Part shown: positions 1-9,716 of the stretch, one piece after another
How positions within the stretch are numbered: position 1 is the stretch's first letter
Layout of the letters: every line of letters starts with the position of its first letter
Assembly (NCBI GenBank): GCA_002946415.1
Contig: NJPS01000048.1
Coordinates: 682,001-746,000 of the forward strand
Length of the DNA: 64,000 bases
DNA from: Rutstroemia sp. NJR-2017a BVV2
Taxonomy: Eukaryota > Ascomycota > Leotiomycetes > Helotiales > Rutstroemiaceae
Direction: 5' to 3'
Made by a program: the position numbers and the translations under genes
The notes under the pieces: generated by a model
Seen by the model: only the letters and a program-made list of their open reading frames with translations
What the model was told of the DNA's origin: nothing
Databases searched by the model: none

Positions 1-764
1 TTTTGAATCGAGAGCCTAGCAAGGACGATGATGATAATAGCTACACCATAAACCTGCGCCACTATGCGATCACAACCAAACAGGTCGGCCTCTCAAGGCC
101 ATTGAGAAGATTAAATGCTGCCGAAAAGTTCCTACATTCTAAGAATCCCAAAGGCAAGAAGGGTTTACCAAATCTTGGAAAATTAGAGGATATTGCGGAC
201 TACATGATCGGAGAAGACGGTGCTGGATATATGACCGATGCAACGAGCGGAAGTGAGGTAGATACCGATGCGGAAGTAGAGGTTGTGGAGACTCGGACTC
301 GGAAGATTTTGAACAAGCGCCAAAAACAGAGGACTGCGGACGCTCAAGCCAAGGGTGCCAAGCCCGGTGTTGAGAAACGCGCTGTCAAATTGGTAGAACT
401 GGGACCGAGAATGAAATTGAGGATGACAAAGGTGGAAGAGGGCGTGTGCTCGGGCAAAGTCATGTGGCATGAATATATCCATAAGACACAAGAAGAAGTA
501 AAAGAAATGGATAAAGTCTGGGAGAAGAGAAGACAAGAGAAAGAAGCAAGAAAAAAGATTCAGAAGGAGAATGTGGAGAGGAAGAAGAAGAACAAGGCCG
601 GAAACAAAAAGGGCGCCGAGGACGAAGAAGAAGATGACGACGAGATGGATGTGGATGAGTGGGATAGTGAAGGTTTGGAAGGCGATGGTGAAATGGAGCT
701 GAATGAAGAAATGGATGAAAAGGGAGAGTGGGAGGACGAGGAAGAGGAGATTGCTGCAGGCTGA
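1..764 (+). CDS. SSF1: SSF1/Peter Pan Brix-domain ribosome assembly factor (5' end outside window)
   Basis: C-terminal part of a nucleolar Brix-domain protein of the SSF1/PPAN type, which acts in 60S pre-ribosome assembly (27S pre-rRNA processing). The reading frame is open from the window edge and ends at a TGA at 762-764. The first in-window codon of the frame is TTG, so the true start lies upstream. The visible part holds an 'LRHYAIT' segment followed by 'RPLRRL', typical of the second half of the Brix fold. It then has an 'LGPRMKLRM' stretch with 'SGKVMWHEY', typical of the family's sigma70-like motif. The tail is Lys/Glu-rich and strongly acidic, as is common in nucleolar proteins. No intron is needed in this part. 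It converges with the 2EXR gene. Family assignment is from sequence resemblance; IMP4 or RPF1/2 are less likely because of the PPAN-like spacing. Confidence 0.85.
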   Translation, partial: LNREPSKDDDDNSYTINLRHYAITTKQVGLSRPLRRLNAAEKFLHSKNPKGKKGLPNLGKLEDIADYMIGEDGAGYMTDATSGSEVDTDAEVEVVETRTRKILNKRQKQRTADAQAKGAKPGVEKRAVKLVELGPRMKLRMTKVEEGVCSGKVMWHEYIHKTQEEVKEMDKVWEKRRQEKEARKKIQKENVERKKKNKAGNKKGAEDEEEDDDEMDVDEWDSEGLEGDGEMELNEEMDEKGEWEDEEEEIAAG

Positions 765-1290
765 GCACGATTTGCCTGTGAAGCATAACCATCTGGGAAT
801 ATTACTATAATAATTCACGTCGACGAATGTGCCGCCTACATGCTTCGAAAGTTCAAACCAACGGGTAGGCGATACAAGTGGGTGGTATCTGGTGTTTGCG
901 CACTGAAGTCGATCGTAGTTCGGTCATATCTAACACGAAGGAACTCTAAATCCTCTTTCTCTTTGGGCAGTCTTTTACTCTTGTATTACTCTGGGAGATA
1001 AATAGTCACTACTGCTCGGTCGGCAGCTTGTGTCGTTGGATGATACAATCATAATTGCTTTCATTGGTTTCCACCGCCTGGCATGTCCTGAGAGATTATT
1101 CGAGCGAAAAGATGGAGTTCTTGTTGTGTCAAGAGTTCATCTATACCAATGGCATGAGCCTAATACTATGAAACCCCTGTGATCTTCGCGGGTAATTCTG
1201 TTTTAGTACGAATGCTCCATTTGAGTCGTCCTCCCCTAGCCGCCATAAACGCATTCCTTCCTTGTTCTGGATACAATGATCGGTTCTTGA
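765..1290. other. Intergenic between convergent SSF1 and 2EXR genes
   Basis: 526 bp between two convergent stop codons. I see no conserved reading frame or RNA gene. It probably holds the two 3' untranslated regions. Confidence 0.6.
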
Positions 1291-2650
1291 TTAAACACTG
1301 TTGAGCAGAGTCGGTGGGAAGGTAAGACAAATGGACGCGTGGGGAAGACTAAAGGACGTCCTTTCTCCAGGCAAAGGGACAGATACTCCCAAGCCTGCAT
1401 CCTCAGATGCGCCCAGATCCGATTCTTTATCCGAGTCCGAAGTATACTCAGAATCAAACTCGCGAGGCTCATCATCCAGAGTAGTGTCTGGGTCCTCGTT
1501 ATCCGAATTCCCCGAATAATTCGAACAATCCAGACAATCCGAACAATTCTGACAGAAATACGTATAGTCAGTGTTCCGACAACCCTTCATCTGAGGAACC
1601 CTCAAAACCCTAGTCCCGAGGTACTTAGCCCAGTCTGAAACGTTTTTCCGGCTCCATGTATTTGGAATCACACCCATAAGCGCAGTGTTCTTCGGTTTTG
1701 CCCAATGTGAGCATTTAAGCGGCGTCGCATAGGGGTTACCGGGCTTTGCTTCAACAAATCGAATACGTGGAACTTTCCAATCTAACGAGTCTTCCGTTCC
1801 GGTTTCTGAATAGAGGTTAGCATTCGTATCGCAGCGGGCGAAGTTGGTATATCATACGTTTCCGGATCCTGGATTGATAAGCCCTGAAGTCCTCCATTAC
1901 TGCTGATCTTGCCATGGCGTTGCCATAATAGCTCCTCGAGTCACCACTACCATCTGAACTGAGTAGGTCGCCAGATATCAAGTCCCTAGGAGGAGGTAGT
2001 GGCTCGGTAAATATCACTTCTCTATCCGTGGGCATAGCTAAATTGTTCAGCACAATAGCTATCTCTTCGCACATGTCGTACGGAATCCAATCTAGCGAAC
2101 CAGGATTCCATTTGTTATCACCCACCCTTTCCGGATCCACCCAGCAACTGTCATTGATTGCAAGAGTTTTGACTTGACGATATGAGCGGCGCCCATGATA
2201 GAAGCTCAACGCCGAAGGAACAAAACAATGCCATATGTCCCGTTTGCCTTTCACGGCTATCCACAATGTGTCAAGATCGGGTTGCATGTAGTGTCTGGGA
2301 AGCGGCTGGTGCCCGTAGGAGTCCTCATCATAACGCTCATATGCAAAAACAGTGTAGTATGGTAGCTCAAGGTGGAGACCTTCCTGATATGCTTCTTTGC
2401 ATGCCTGCATTATCACTGAGATCCTGCTGTATGTAGCCACTTCTTCTGAGACGATATGAAGCTGAGGGTCAGAAAATGTATGTCTCCATATGAGCTGGCG
2501 TATTTCCAGAGGAAAGTTTGGGAACCGATGGAAAGTCGTGGAGATCGACATTGTCGGAGGGAGATGATCTAAAGAACCGGACTCCAGTTCTTTACACAGA
2601 ACTTGAAACTCCGATTCTTGATTTGAAGCGTTTTCTTCCACGTCCGACAT
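1291..2650 (-). CDS. 2EXR domain protein (two exons)
   Basis: Fungal 2EXR-domain protein of unknown function; these are F-box-like and often lineage-expanded. Exon 1 is 2650-1858 and exon 2 is 1805-1291. The 52-bp intron (donor GTATGA, branch GCTAAC, acceptor TTCAG) joins the frames in phase 1, giving 435 residues. An upstream in-frame GTG at 2665 is not used; the first ATG is at 2650. Residues 40-60 carry the signature 'FHRFPNFPLEIRQLIW' and an EXR-like helix follows. The second exon begins with 'KVPRIRFVEAKPGN', a segment seen in many 2EXR proteins. The C-terminal region is odd: five cysteines in about 20 residues (C-x9-C-x2-C-x2-C-x2-C pattern), then a Ser/Asp/Glu-rich acidic tail. Without the intron the first exon would stop early, so a single-exon model loses a third of the protein. 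Role unknown. Confidence 0.82.
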
Positions 2651-2689
2651 TTTTGGATATCGCACAAAAAACAGGTAATGATCGATGTT

Positions 2690-2691
2690 GA

Positions 2692-2723
<32 letters not shown>

Positions 2724-2741
2724 TAGAGAGAGAGAGAAAGA
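2690..2741. repeat. (GA)n microsatellite with GATA interruptions
   Basis: About 50 bp of AGAGAG interrupted by GATA units, just upstream of the 2EXR start codon, in its promoter or 5' leader. Seen directly. Confidence 0.9.
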
Positions 2742-2992
2742 TATAGAGGGAAAAGCAGACTAATTCACTTATAAGCTGTCAGCTGAAGGTCAGTGGGGAA
2801 GCCTGAGTCCGTACAAGCTGTACTGCATGCAATACTTCCGTACTCAAGGTCATTGGCCTAATCAACCCCACCTTGGCACTTATCTTAGGCATAAGCGAAG
2901 ACCGACAATTAATATTAGGCACGACACCAATCACTCCTTTCCTGTGCAGATACGAAAGTACAGTATTTCGATCAAATCAAAATCTTCACGCC

Positions 2993-3896
2993 ATGGCAGC
3001 AGTCACGTTACCCTACTATGTACCATCGCATAACCTTCCCCAACCATCCAAGAAATATACAGCTCTACAGAGCAATATATGCAGATTGGTGCACGCAGAC
3101 TCGTTCGAGTTGGTCCTTACATGATCAAATATGGCACTGGAGTCAGTCCCATCGAAGGCGAGAATATGCTGTTCGTCAAGCGCGAAACGATGGTGCCGGT
3201 CCCTCTAGTGTATGCCATTTACAGTATCAAGAAGATGTCCAGGAACACCACAATCGAAGAGGATTGCACTTACATTGTGATGGAATATCTTGAAGGCAGA
3301 ACTTTACAGGATCTTTGGAGCTCATTGCATTCACAGCAGAAAGACAGCATATCTGCACAACTTCGAATACATATGGATCAGCTACGCTCGCTTCCTTCAC
3401 CAGGCTATTATGGAAGTATAGGAAGACGCGGTCTGTTGGACGACATATTTTGGACAGGCAACGATGTACCTGAGCGTCTGATGGCCCATTTGATACGGAG
3501 CGCGAGCTCAATGAGGCTATGTGCAGAAAGTCTATCTATAACAATTCAAGGATGGCCGAGAAAGCGGAATTTTATGGGAGAGCTTTTCCTGCCGTGTTGA
3601 AGGGCCATGCACCAGTCTTTACGCATGGCGATTTTCAACGCAAGAATATCATCATTAGGAACAGAGCTCCAACTGAAGTCCAAAGACTGGAAGCTCGAGG
3701 ATGACTCTTTTGATGTAGCCATTATCGATTGGGAGTTTGCCGGTTGGTATCCGACATACTGGGAATTCGCCCTAGCTATATTTGCATGTGGCGCTTGGAA
3801 GGATGATTGGCATAGATGGGTTGACAAGATCGTAGATCCGTTTTACAATGAGTACGCGTGGATGCAAATGTTTCGCACAGAGCTCTGGTCATAGGG
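2993..3896 (+). pseudogene. Broken APH-like phosphotransferase (protein-kinase fold)
   Basis: Relic or damaged copy of a fungal aminoglycoside-phosphotransferase-like kinase (APH fold; substrate unknown). The start at 2993 reads 'MAAVTLPYYVPSHNLPQP', a usual N terminus for fungal members. Homology then needs three frame changes. Frame 2 goes to frame 1 near 3036-3050 ('EIYSSTEQYMQIG'). Frame 1 goes to frame 0 near 3472-3483 ('GPFDTERELNEAM'). Frame 0 returns to frame 1 between about 3655 and 3690. The catalytic loop 'THGDFQRKN' is in frame 0. The Mg-binding motif 'IIDWEFAGWYPTYWEF' and the stop at about 3894 are in frame 1. The spaces between the shifts are too small for introns and lack splice signals. 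Each shift is a net one-base change and few nonsense codons have accumulated, so either the decay is recent or the assembly has indel errors here. All neighbouring core genes read cleanly, which favours real decay. Confidence 0.7.
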
Positions 3897-4083
3897 AAGT
3901 AACCCCTTCCTAGTTCTCGTCATTATACATTAATTTCTGTGTCAGGTTAGGACAATGTAAGATGGCTAATGCTTTGGAACAATTTGACATTTCTGTACAG
4001 CGATATGCTCTGTGAAAAACAATGAAGTAGAGATCTGCAACAGCATGCGGCAGTTGGGTGTAGCAACATTGGCCTGCTAAGGT

Positions 4084-4705
4084 CTACGCAGATATAACCT
4101 CAGTAGCGCTCGTATCCAGAACACCTCTCTCCGTCAGAGCCTGAATAGCTTCCTGCGTCCACTCCTGATAGCATCACAACGGCTCTTTCGAACTGCTTCT
4201 TAGATGGAGGAATTCTATCAACCACACTAACAACACTAGAGTAGTTCTCATGTGATACTGTGAGATTCTGAGCTGAGAAATGCATTAATTGATCTATCTG
4301 AAGAACTAAGATACAAAGAAAAAAGAAGGGTTTATATCCTCAACCATATAACAATAATCGGAAATGAGCATCCGCAAAAAGAGGTTTAAATCCATACCAA
4401 TGCCATTGGAGAGTCCGACGGAGCAGTAGCATCCATCGGAATCGGACTACTTCCGAATACTCTCATTTTATGAGATCTCTTCGATTTCACAGATACCGTG
4501 CCGAGAAACTTTTTAGCCCAGCAAAACTGGCGGAATCCTCTGGCCGTTGAGTACTTTTATGGTCATGCTCCATGCCGGTTTGAGTGCTGTCAGTGACTTG
4601 ATAGATGAAGCCAGTTCCGTTTCCGTTCTCATGAGTTTCGACGAAGATGATGTGGTGGTTTCTTGGAAAGCCGAAGCGGTCAACTAGGTAAACGTTGTAG
4701 GACAT
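4084..4705 (-). pseudogene. Degenerate small ascomycete protein gene
   Basis: Resembles a small uncharacterised ascomycete family that I recall only by pattern: N-terminal 'MSYNVYLVDR', 'PRNHHIIFVET', then 'IPPSKKQFE' and a final 'QEWTQEAIQAL' helix. The start ATG is at 4705, after an ATGATG repeat. The first part runs to about 4495. A plausible donor (GTATCT) lies there and a matching acceptor near 4277 ('TTTCTCAGCTCAG'), so an intron of about 215 bp is possible. Two defects show. The frame shifts near 4505 ('FAG' to 'KKFLGT'). After 'KKQFE' a segment of roughly eight family residues seems lost, and the frame carrying 'EWTQEAIQALTERGVLDT' contains a TGA at 4174-4176. That frame ends naturally at 4084. 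I infer a pseudogene; function unknown. Confidence 0.5.
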
Positions 4706-5244
4706 GATGATGATGATGATGATACTAGGAAGGAATGTATTAGGACCATTGAAGAAATGCAAGAATGAAGTGGAGCGGGACTGTTCGCTTCTTGGATGTA
4801 GAGATGAAGGGCAATGTTTAAGTGAATCTGAGTGATTATATAGAAGAAAAAGACTAAACTATACTTATGGTACCCCACCAAATAAATCTCCCAAATTACA
4901 CCAGAAGCCCCAACTACGGAAACTGTTGGTTACAGCCGCAACTGCCTAAAAGCATTGATACCTAAAAAGTGAATGGAGAGAGGGAAGAGAGCATCGAAAG
5001 AATGGTCCAAATACTGTCAGAGCGTGGTGGGACATGGGAAGCAGCGCTTGTTTCATACAGAATTGTGCAGGGTAGCGGTATATTGGCCAGTGGATTAAGT
5101 GAGAAGTTTCCTGAAGCCAAATCATCAACATGTATGTACAATACTACTATATTGCGACTCGAGATATGATAATAGAAGCGCACCAAATGCACAAGAGACC
5201 CTGGGTATCATCGCTCCTAAATCGCAGTACCGATGACATTTCTT
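4706..5244. other. Intergenic between two minus-strand genes
   Basis: Upstream of the small broken gene and downstream of the methyltransferase stop. A 66-codon plus-strand frame at 4969-5169 has no recognisable features. Nothing else seen. Confidence 0.5.
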
Positions 5245-6538
5245 CTACCACAGCCATCCCCTACAAGACTTTGCTCCACACAAACACCTCTCACTCCCCT
5301 GCTGCCCGTCATCCTTTCCATCTACATAATCAAAGGTGAGTTCAGTCATTGGGCGAATATCCTCCGTAGCGAAAAAGGCAAGATCATGCAGGTTCTTCTC
5401 TGAATAATCGCCTACCCGAGCGAAGATCCGCATGTTTGGCTCGCATGAGTGATTGAAGAATCGACTTGGTCCGGAAAAGAACTCGCCATCGATGACATAG
5501 GGATCGCCACGCAAGGTCTCGTCAAGACTGTCCTTATCCGTAAACTTATCGAGGTCGAACAGGTAGAGATCTTTTCTTTCGCTGATAATTGAGGCTCCGC
5601 GGCGTTTGTTGGCCTCTTCGGACGTGATAATCTCTCCGATATAGCAGTCAATGAATGCGCCTGCTTTGATAGGGAACTTGCTTCGAACTCCTGTAACTGA
5701 TCAGTATCCTAAACATATAATGGAAGAACCAGACTTACCCCAACCGCGAGTCTCTGTGCAAAATATTTGTAGTGGTATCTTCCGACCTCGAGCTACAATT
5801 CGATTGTCGCACGTTTCGTCGCAAGCACAAGCCTCATGGCACTCGTATATTGGAGCCACACTCTCGACTAAAGCGGGCTTTAAACAACCTTTGCTATTTC
5901 CGCTTGAGATATAGGCACATTGATCCTCTTTAGTAAGACCCGAGGTTACTTCAACATCCTCTAGGCAGTGACATGAGCTCCCATGACACTTCTGGTGCTT
6001 ACACTCACAGCCAACTCGGAACTCAGGATCGGCTCTGATCACACCTTCCCGGAGAATTGACTTTTCGATAAACGTGAAGTCCGCAGGGAGGGTCTCATTT
6101 TCGTCTTTGTTGAGGATCGAAATTGGATATTCACCGGCGTTTGAAAAGCTGCGAATCTGGCACCAGTGGCAGTTTTCTGGAGATGGCTACATATTGTTAG
6201 GTACTGCTATGACCAAATTTGCCAGATCAAAACTTGAAAAAAACAGGAAGTCTTGCTTCTGCAAATTCCAATTGAAGGGAAAGTCTTCACGTTGTGTGCC
6301 TCAAAACTACAGCAGGCTACAACATATCCAAAGAGCGCTAGAACAAGCACACGTAACTTCCACTCCGAGATGACTTCAATCTCAATAGCTCACGTTGCAT
6401 GTTCAAGCATCCAAGCATAACCATATAAAAAGCCTTTTCCACTTAACACTTTGCTACCGTTCCACAAAAGACAGAAATATACGAGAAAAACCTCACCTCG
6501 TCATGACCAAAATAATGATCCCGATATGTTGCCGCCAT
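5245..6538 (-). CDS. dim5: Histone H3K9 methyltransferase, DIM-5/Clr4 type (KMT1)
   Basis: Nuclear lysine methyltransferase that marks H3K9 to found heterochromatin; in fungi it directs DNA methylation downstream of RIP. The core is secure. Exon 6176-5739 carries the cysteine-rich pre-SET ('CECKHQKCHGSSCHCL', then 'YECHEACACDETCDN'). A 48-bp intron (GTAAGT..TTACAG) follows. Exon 5690-5245 carries the SET active site 'RFFNHSCEPN', 'ELTFDYVDG' and the post-SET zinc triad 'CLCGAKSCRGW' up to the stop. The 5' end is tentative. ATG 6538-6497 gives 'MAATYRDHYFGHDE' before GTGAGG; a short exon 6433-6394 follows; then a 217-bp intron ends at 6177 with branch CCTAAC. All phases agree and give 321 residues, close to Neurospora DIM-5, which also lacks a chromodomain. 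It is divergent from RRP1, with 247 bp between start codons. Confidence 0.82.
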
Positions 6539-6785
6539 CCTCGCAGTACCAACGAAAAAGGGAGAAGCAAGCTGCTCTCGCATCTGCCAAAGAACTTATA
6601 TGGCCGAATCTCGGCCCGCACCCACATGCAGGGGCCACGTTAGAAAGCAAGCTAGCCCGACCGCCCTCCGGCAGAACCATGAATTTATTTTTCCTGCGTC
6701 TGCGCAAAACTATCGCGGGGACTTTTTTCTGCGTCGCATTTTGGAAGAAGTCTCTTGAAGAACCAACCGAGAAAAGAACTCCACA
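6539..6785. promoter_or_regulatory. Shared divergent promoter of dim5 and RRP1
   Basis: Only 247 bp separate the proposed dim5 ATG (minus) from the RRP1 ATG (plus), so both promoters must overlap here. This is inference from gene placement; the dim5 first exon is tentative. No specific factor site is claimed. Confidence 0.55.
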
Positions 6786-7620
6786 ATGGCGAACGATATA
6801 CGGGATACGAAGCTGGTTAAGGAATTGGCTGCAAATGGTATATTCCTTGCTTGTTTTCCCATTTGTTAAAATTGTGAACAATCAACTAACAAGCAAACCA
6901 GATAAACCAACCCGAGACCGCGCGCTCCTCTCCCTCCAAACATATCTCTCCTCCGCCCGCGCGCTCACGCCCCTCGACTTCCTGAAGCTGCATTCCGGGC
7001 TCTTCTACTGCATGTGGATGTGCGACCGACCGCTGCCTCAACAAGCCCTCGCATCATCGCTTGCATCGCTCGTGCTTTCGCTGCCGAAAAATAAGATCGT
7101 GGGGTTCTATAGAGGGTTCTGGGAGATTATGAAGAAGGAATGGGAGCGGATTGATGTTTTGCGGATGGAGAAGTTTTTGTTACTTGTGAGGAGGTATGTG
7201 GCTGCGGGCTTGGAGGTGGTGAGGGATAATTGGACGGAGGAAGGCGAAGGCGAGGAGGAAAATGTGGGGGAGGGGGTATTGAGGGTTGTGGAGGAGATTC
7301 CGTGTAGAGTTGGGGAGGGAGAAATGAGGGTGCCGAATGGGATGAAGTTTCATGTGGTGGATATTTGGGTAGATGAGTTGGAGAGAGTGGGAATGCTGGA
7401 AGAGGGTGTGGTGGGGACGGAGGAGGGGAAGGCCAAACTGGAGAGGGTGTTGAGGCCGTTGAGGAAGATGCAGAAGGATAGTATGAACAAAATTGTTAGG
7501 AATAAGGCTAAGGATGCGTTGGCGGACGAGAGGTTACCAGGGAATGAGAAGGATGCGAACAGTGATAAGGATGAGGATGAAGACGAGACCGAGAACGGAT
7601 GGGGCGGGATCGAAGATTGA
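6786..7620 (+). CDS. RRP1: RRP1/NOP52-like rRNA processing protein
   Basis: Nucleolar protein of the Nop52/Rrp1 family, needed for 27S pre-rRNA processing to 25S and 5.8S. Exon 1 is 6786-6837 ('MANDIRDTKLVKELAAN'), and a 64-bp intron with branch CAACTAAC ends at 6901. Exon 2 is 6902-7620, giving 256 residues, near the yeast length of 278. The N-terminal helical segments 'ALLSLQTYLS' and 'FLKLHSGLFYCMWMCDRPL', then 'FYRGFWEIMKKEWERIDVLRM', are diagnostic of the family. 'GMKFHVVDIWVDEL' closes the Nop52 domain. The last 30 residues are acidic. An open frame extends upstream of 6786, but the spliced start gives the family-like N terminus. The second exon is unusually G-rich on the coding strand from about 7140, with GGG and GAG codons dominating. 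Confidence 0.88.
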
Positions 7621-7987
7621 GGGCCACACAGGTCGAAGACTACCGGTCATACTTTCAGACGCATATGGAGGAGGTGGAACATGTAAACTGAATAGGTTCT
7701 TGGTGTTAAAGGCGTTAAGGACACCCAATATCCAAGTGTAAAAGTCGCATTTTGTCTATAATAAAAGAAAATACAGATTCTGCAATCCCTAGAAAATTCG
7801 ACTCTAAATCAAACCGCATCGCAAGTCTAGCTTGGGTATCATTTTAGGTCGACTATTAAGAAAGCCCGAAATGAACAAAAATAAATCAAACGCCTCTTGA
7901 ACATCTTTCCCATGCTATGCTGTCCAAATTCAACCAAAACAAGAAAACTGTACTGTACGATATCGTAATGGATAGTGATATCTGCAT
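7621..7987. other. Intergenic between convergent RRP1 and sphingoid base kinase
   Basis: 367 bp between convergent stop codons, AT-richer than the flanks, presumably both 3' untranslated regions. No gene seen. Confidence 0.6.
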
Positions 7988-9716
7988 TCAAACAGGGCCA
8001 GGAGCCTCATACATGTGACCACTTTTGGAGAGCACCGTACCTAAACCCTTATGTACTTCAGCCTGGAATGGCTGGAAAGGAACCCGTTCGCCATCTATAC
8101 TTATGTAACCGTCACCTTTCTGTTTTGGAATAATTCTGTATCCTAGGATTTTTCTGTACCATACGGACGGAAGGTCGAAGAACTTGCCGGAGTCGACTGA
8201 GAGCATCATGTTGATTGCAGATAGTCGGCCGAGATCACCATTGATGCACACGAGATCCATGTAGCCATCGTTGGGCAGGGCTGCTGGGAAGAAGTTGGCA
8301 TCTGAGGACATATAACCCATCTAATATGTTGGTTAGCACAGACTTTTCTTGACCTAGTCGAAGCACCACTCACATTTCCGCAGTAGAAGTTACCCAACTT
8401 GTCATATGGTACCATTTCCCACCCTTCTGGTAGTTTGTCATTGACAGTGCCATATCTCAACGGAGGCAATCCATCATCCATCCCGCTGCTGGCTGAGGCG
8501 TCGTCATCCAGCAGATACTTGTAACCCCTCCTCTCACCAGCCGACTCGTGATTGTTCATCTCTCTTTTATAGTGCTCTCTTATGCTGGCTTTGTCTTCAA
8601 TCGCAACTTTCACAGCAATATCACAAGGATATATCGCCTTGCCAATGAGTCTCTCCAGGAATCCGTAGTAGAATCGAGCGGATCCCATCCACCTGATATT
8701 CTCTGTAGCCAAATCGGCTTCGGCCACAATTCCTAAAGATTGCGATAGGAAACTGAGTGTCCGTGTTTCTCCTTGGGTAATTGATATCAAATCCAGTGGT
8801 GTAGGTATTCCCTTAATGATAGCTAATGTAGCCATGCTGGAGCTGTCCGTCCCATTCAAGTTGCAACTCATCGCATTCCCACTTCCACAGGGTACATGCG
8901 CCACGGCAAGCCTCGACAGAGTCTTCTTTGCATCATGTCTTCTTCCAAGCCCATTGAATACTTCGTGCGCCAACCCGTCTCCGGAACAACAGACAACCAT
9001 GTCAAACGCCTCTACATCCATTTCTTCTGCAATAGTGACTGCTTCCCCTTGGTGTCTAGTTTTCACCATATCTATACTGCAATGCGCCGCCTTTAATAGC
9101 GGCTCAACATCGCGGTTGTACCATTTCTCTGCCTTCCCTTGTCCACTATGAGGATTTACCAGAACTTTTGCTCGTTTTTCTCTTTGCGACTCGCCATATG
9201 CTCGGTCCATCAACTTTGTGATCCATTTCTCAACTGCTTCGGCAGAGAGAATTTCGATGGAATATGTCAGGGCTGCTGGCTTAACTCTCGTCTTCGAAGT
9301 GGGCGATGCGTATCGAATCGTGATCTGTGAGTCCTCCACTTCTGCCCAAAGGACGTTGTAGAACGGGATGGACCGTGTGTTCGCGGAACCTGCGGCCTGT
9401 GAGCTTACGAATTTTGCAAGACAGTTACTCAGAATATACATACTAGAAGCAAACGGCCAAAGTCCACAGCAAGTTGTACCCTCCTTGTCAAAGGCCTCAT
9501 CTGTACGTACATTAGCAGAAGAATTGTTGAGCGGTATCAGCATCTCCTGTCATACGCACCCAGCACAATTAATGAATCCGTCCCCAGCGTCAACGAAGCA
9601 TTTCTGCCCACCGTTAATGTAGCATCTCTCACGAAGGACTGCTCCCGCCCATATTCCTCGTTCGTCGCTCCTGTCGCATCGATGAACGGATGGTTCGAAT
9701 CCATAGAAGAGGCCAT
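7988..9716 (-). CDS. LCB4: Sphingoid long-chain base kinase (LCB4/5, DAGK catalytic domain)
   Basis: Phosphorylates sphingoid bases (phytosphingosine, dihydrosphingosine) with ATP, making signalling lipids and the substrate of dihydrosphingosine phosphate lyase; membrane-associated. Exons are 9716-9560, 9500-9444, 9389-8374 and 8320-7988. The start is the first ATG ('MASSMDSNHPF'); the frame upstream begins only with GTG. The introns are 59 bp (GTGCGT..TACAG), 54 bp (GTATGT..CGCAG) and 53 bp (GTGAGT..TTAG). The 54-bp intron has no stop and is a multiple of three, so unspliced message still encodes protein (538 versus 520 residues). Catalytic motifs are all present: 'VNPHSGQGKA', the nucleotide loop 'CSGDGLAHEVFNG' and 'PCGSGNAM'. 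The C-terminal 'DGYMDLVCI' and 'SIDGERVPFQPFQAEVHKG' elements are typical of sphingosine kinases. Ceramide kinase is less likely. Confidence 0.88.

Noticed and set aside
183..818. Minus-strand frame of 211 codons opposite SSF1
   Set aside because: Shadow of the SSF1 acidic/Lys-rich coding sequence; hydrophobic composition is the complement of GAA/GAG codons.
6501..6881. 126-codon minus-strand frame upstream of the methyltransferase
   Set aside because: Antisense to the RRP1 start and upstream region. It does not join the pre-SET exon, while the ATG at 6538 in another frame does.
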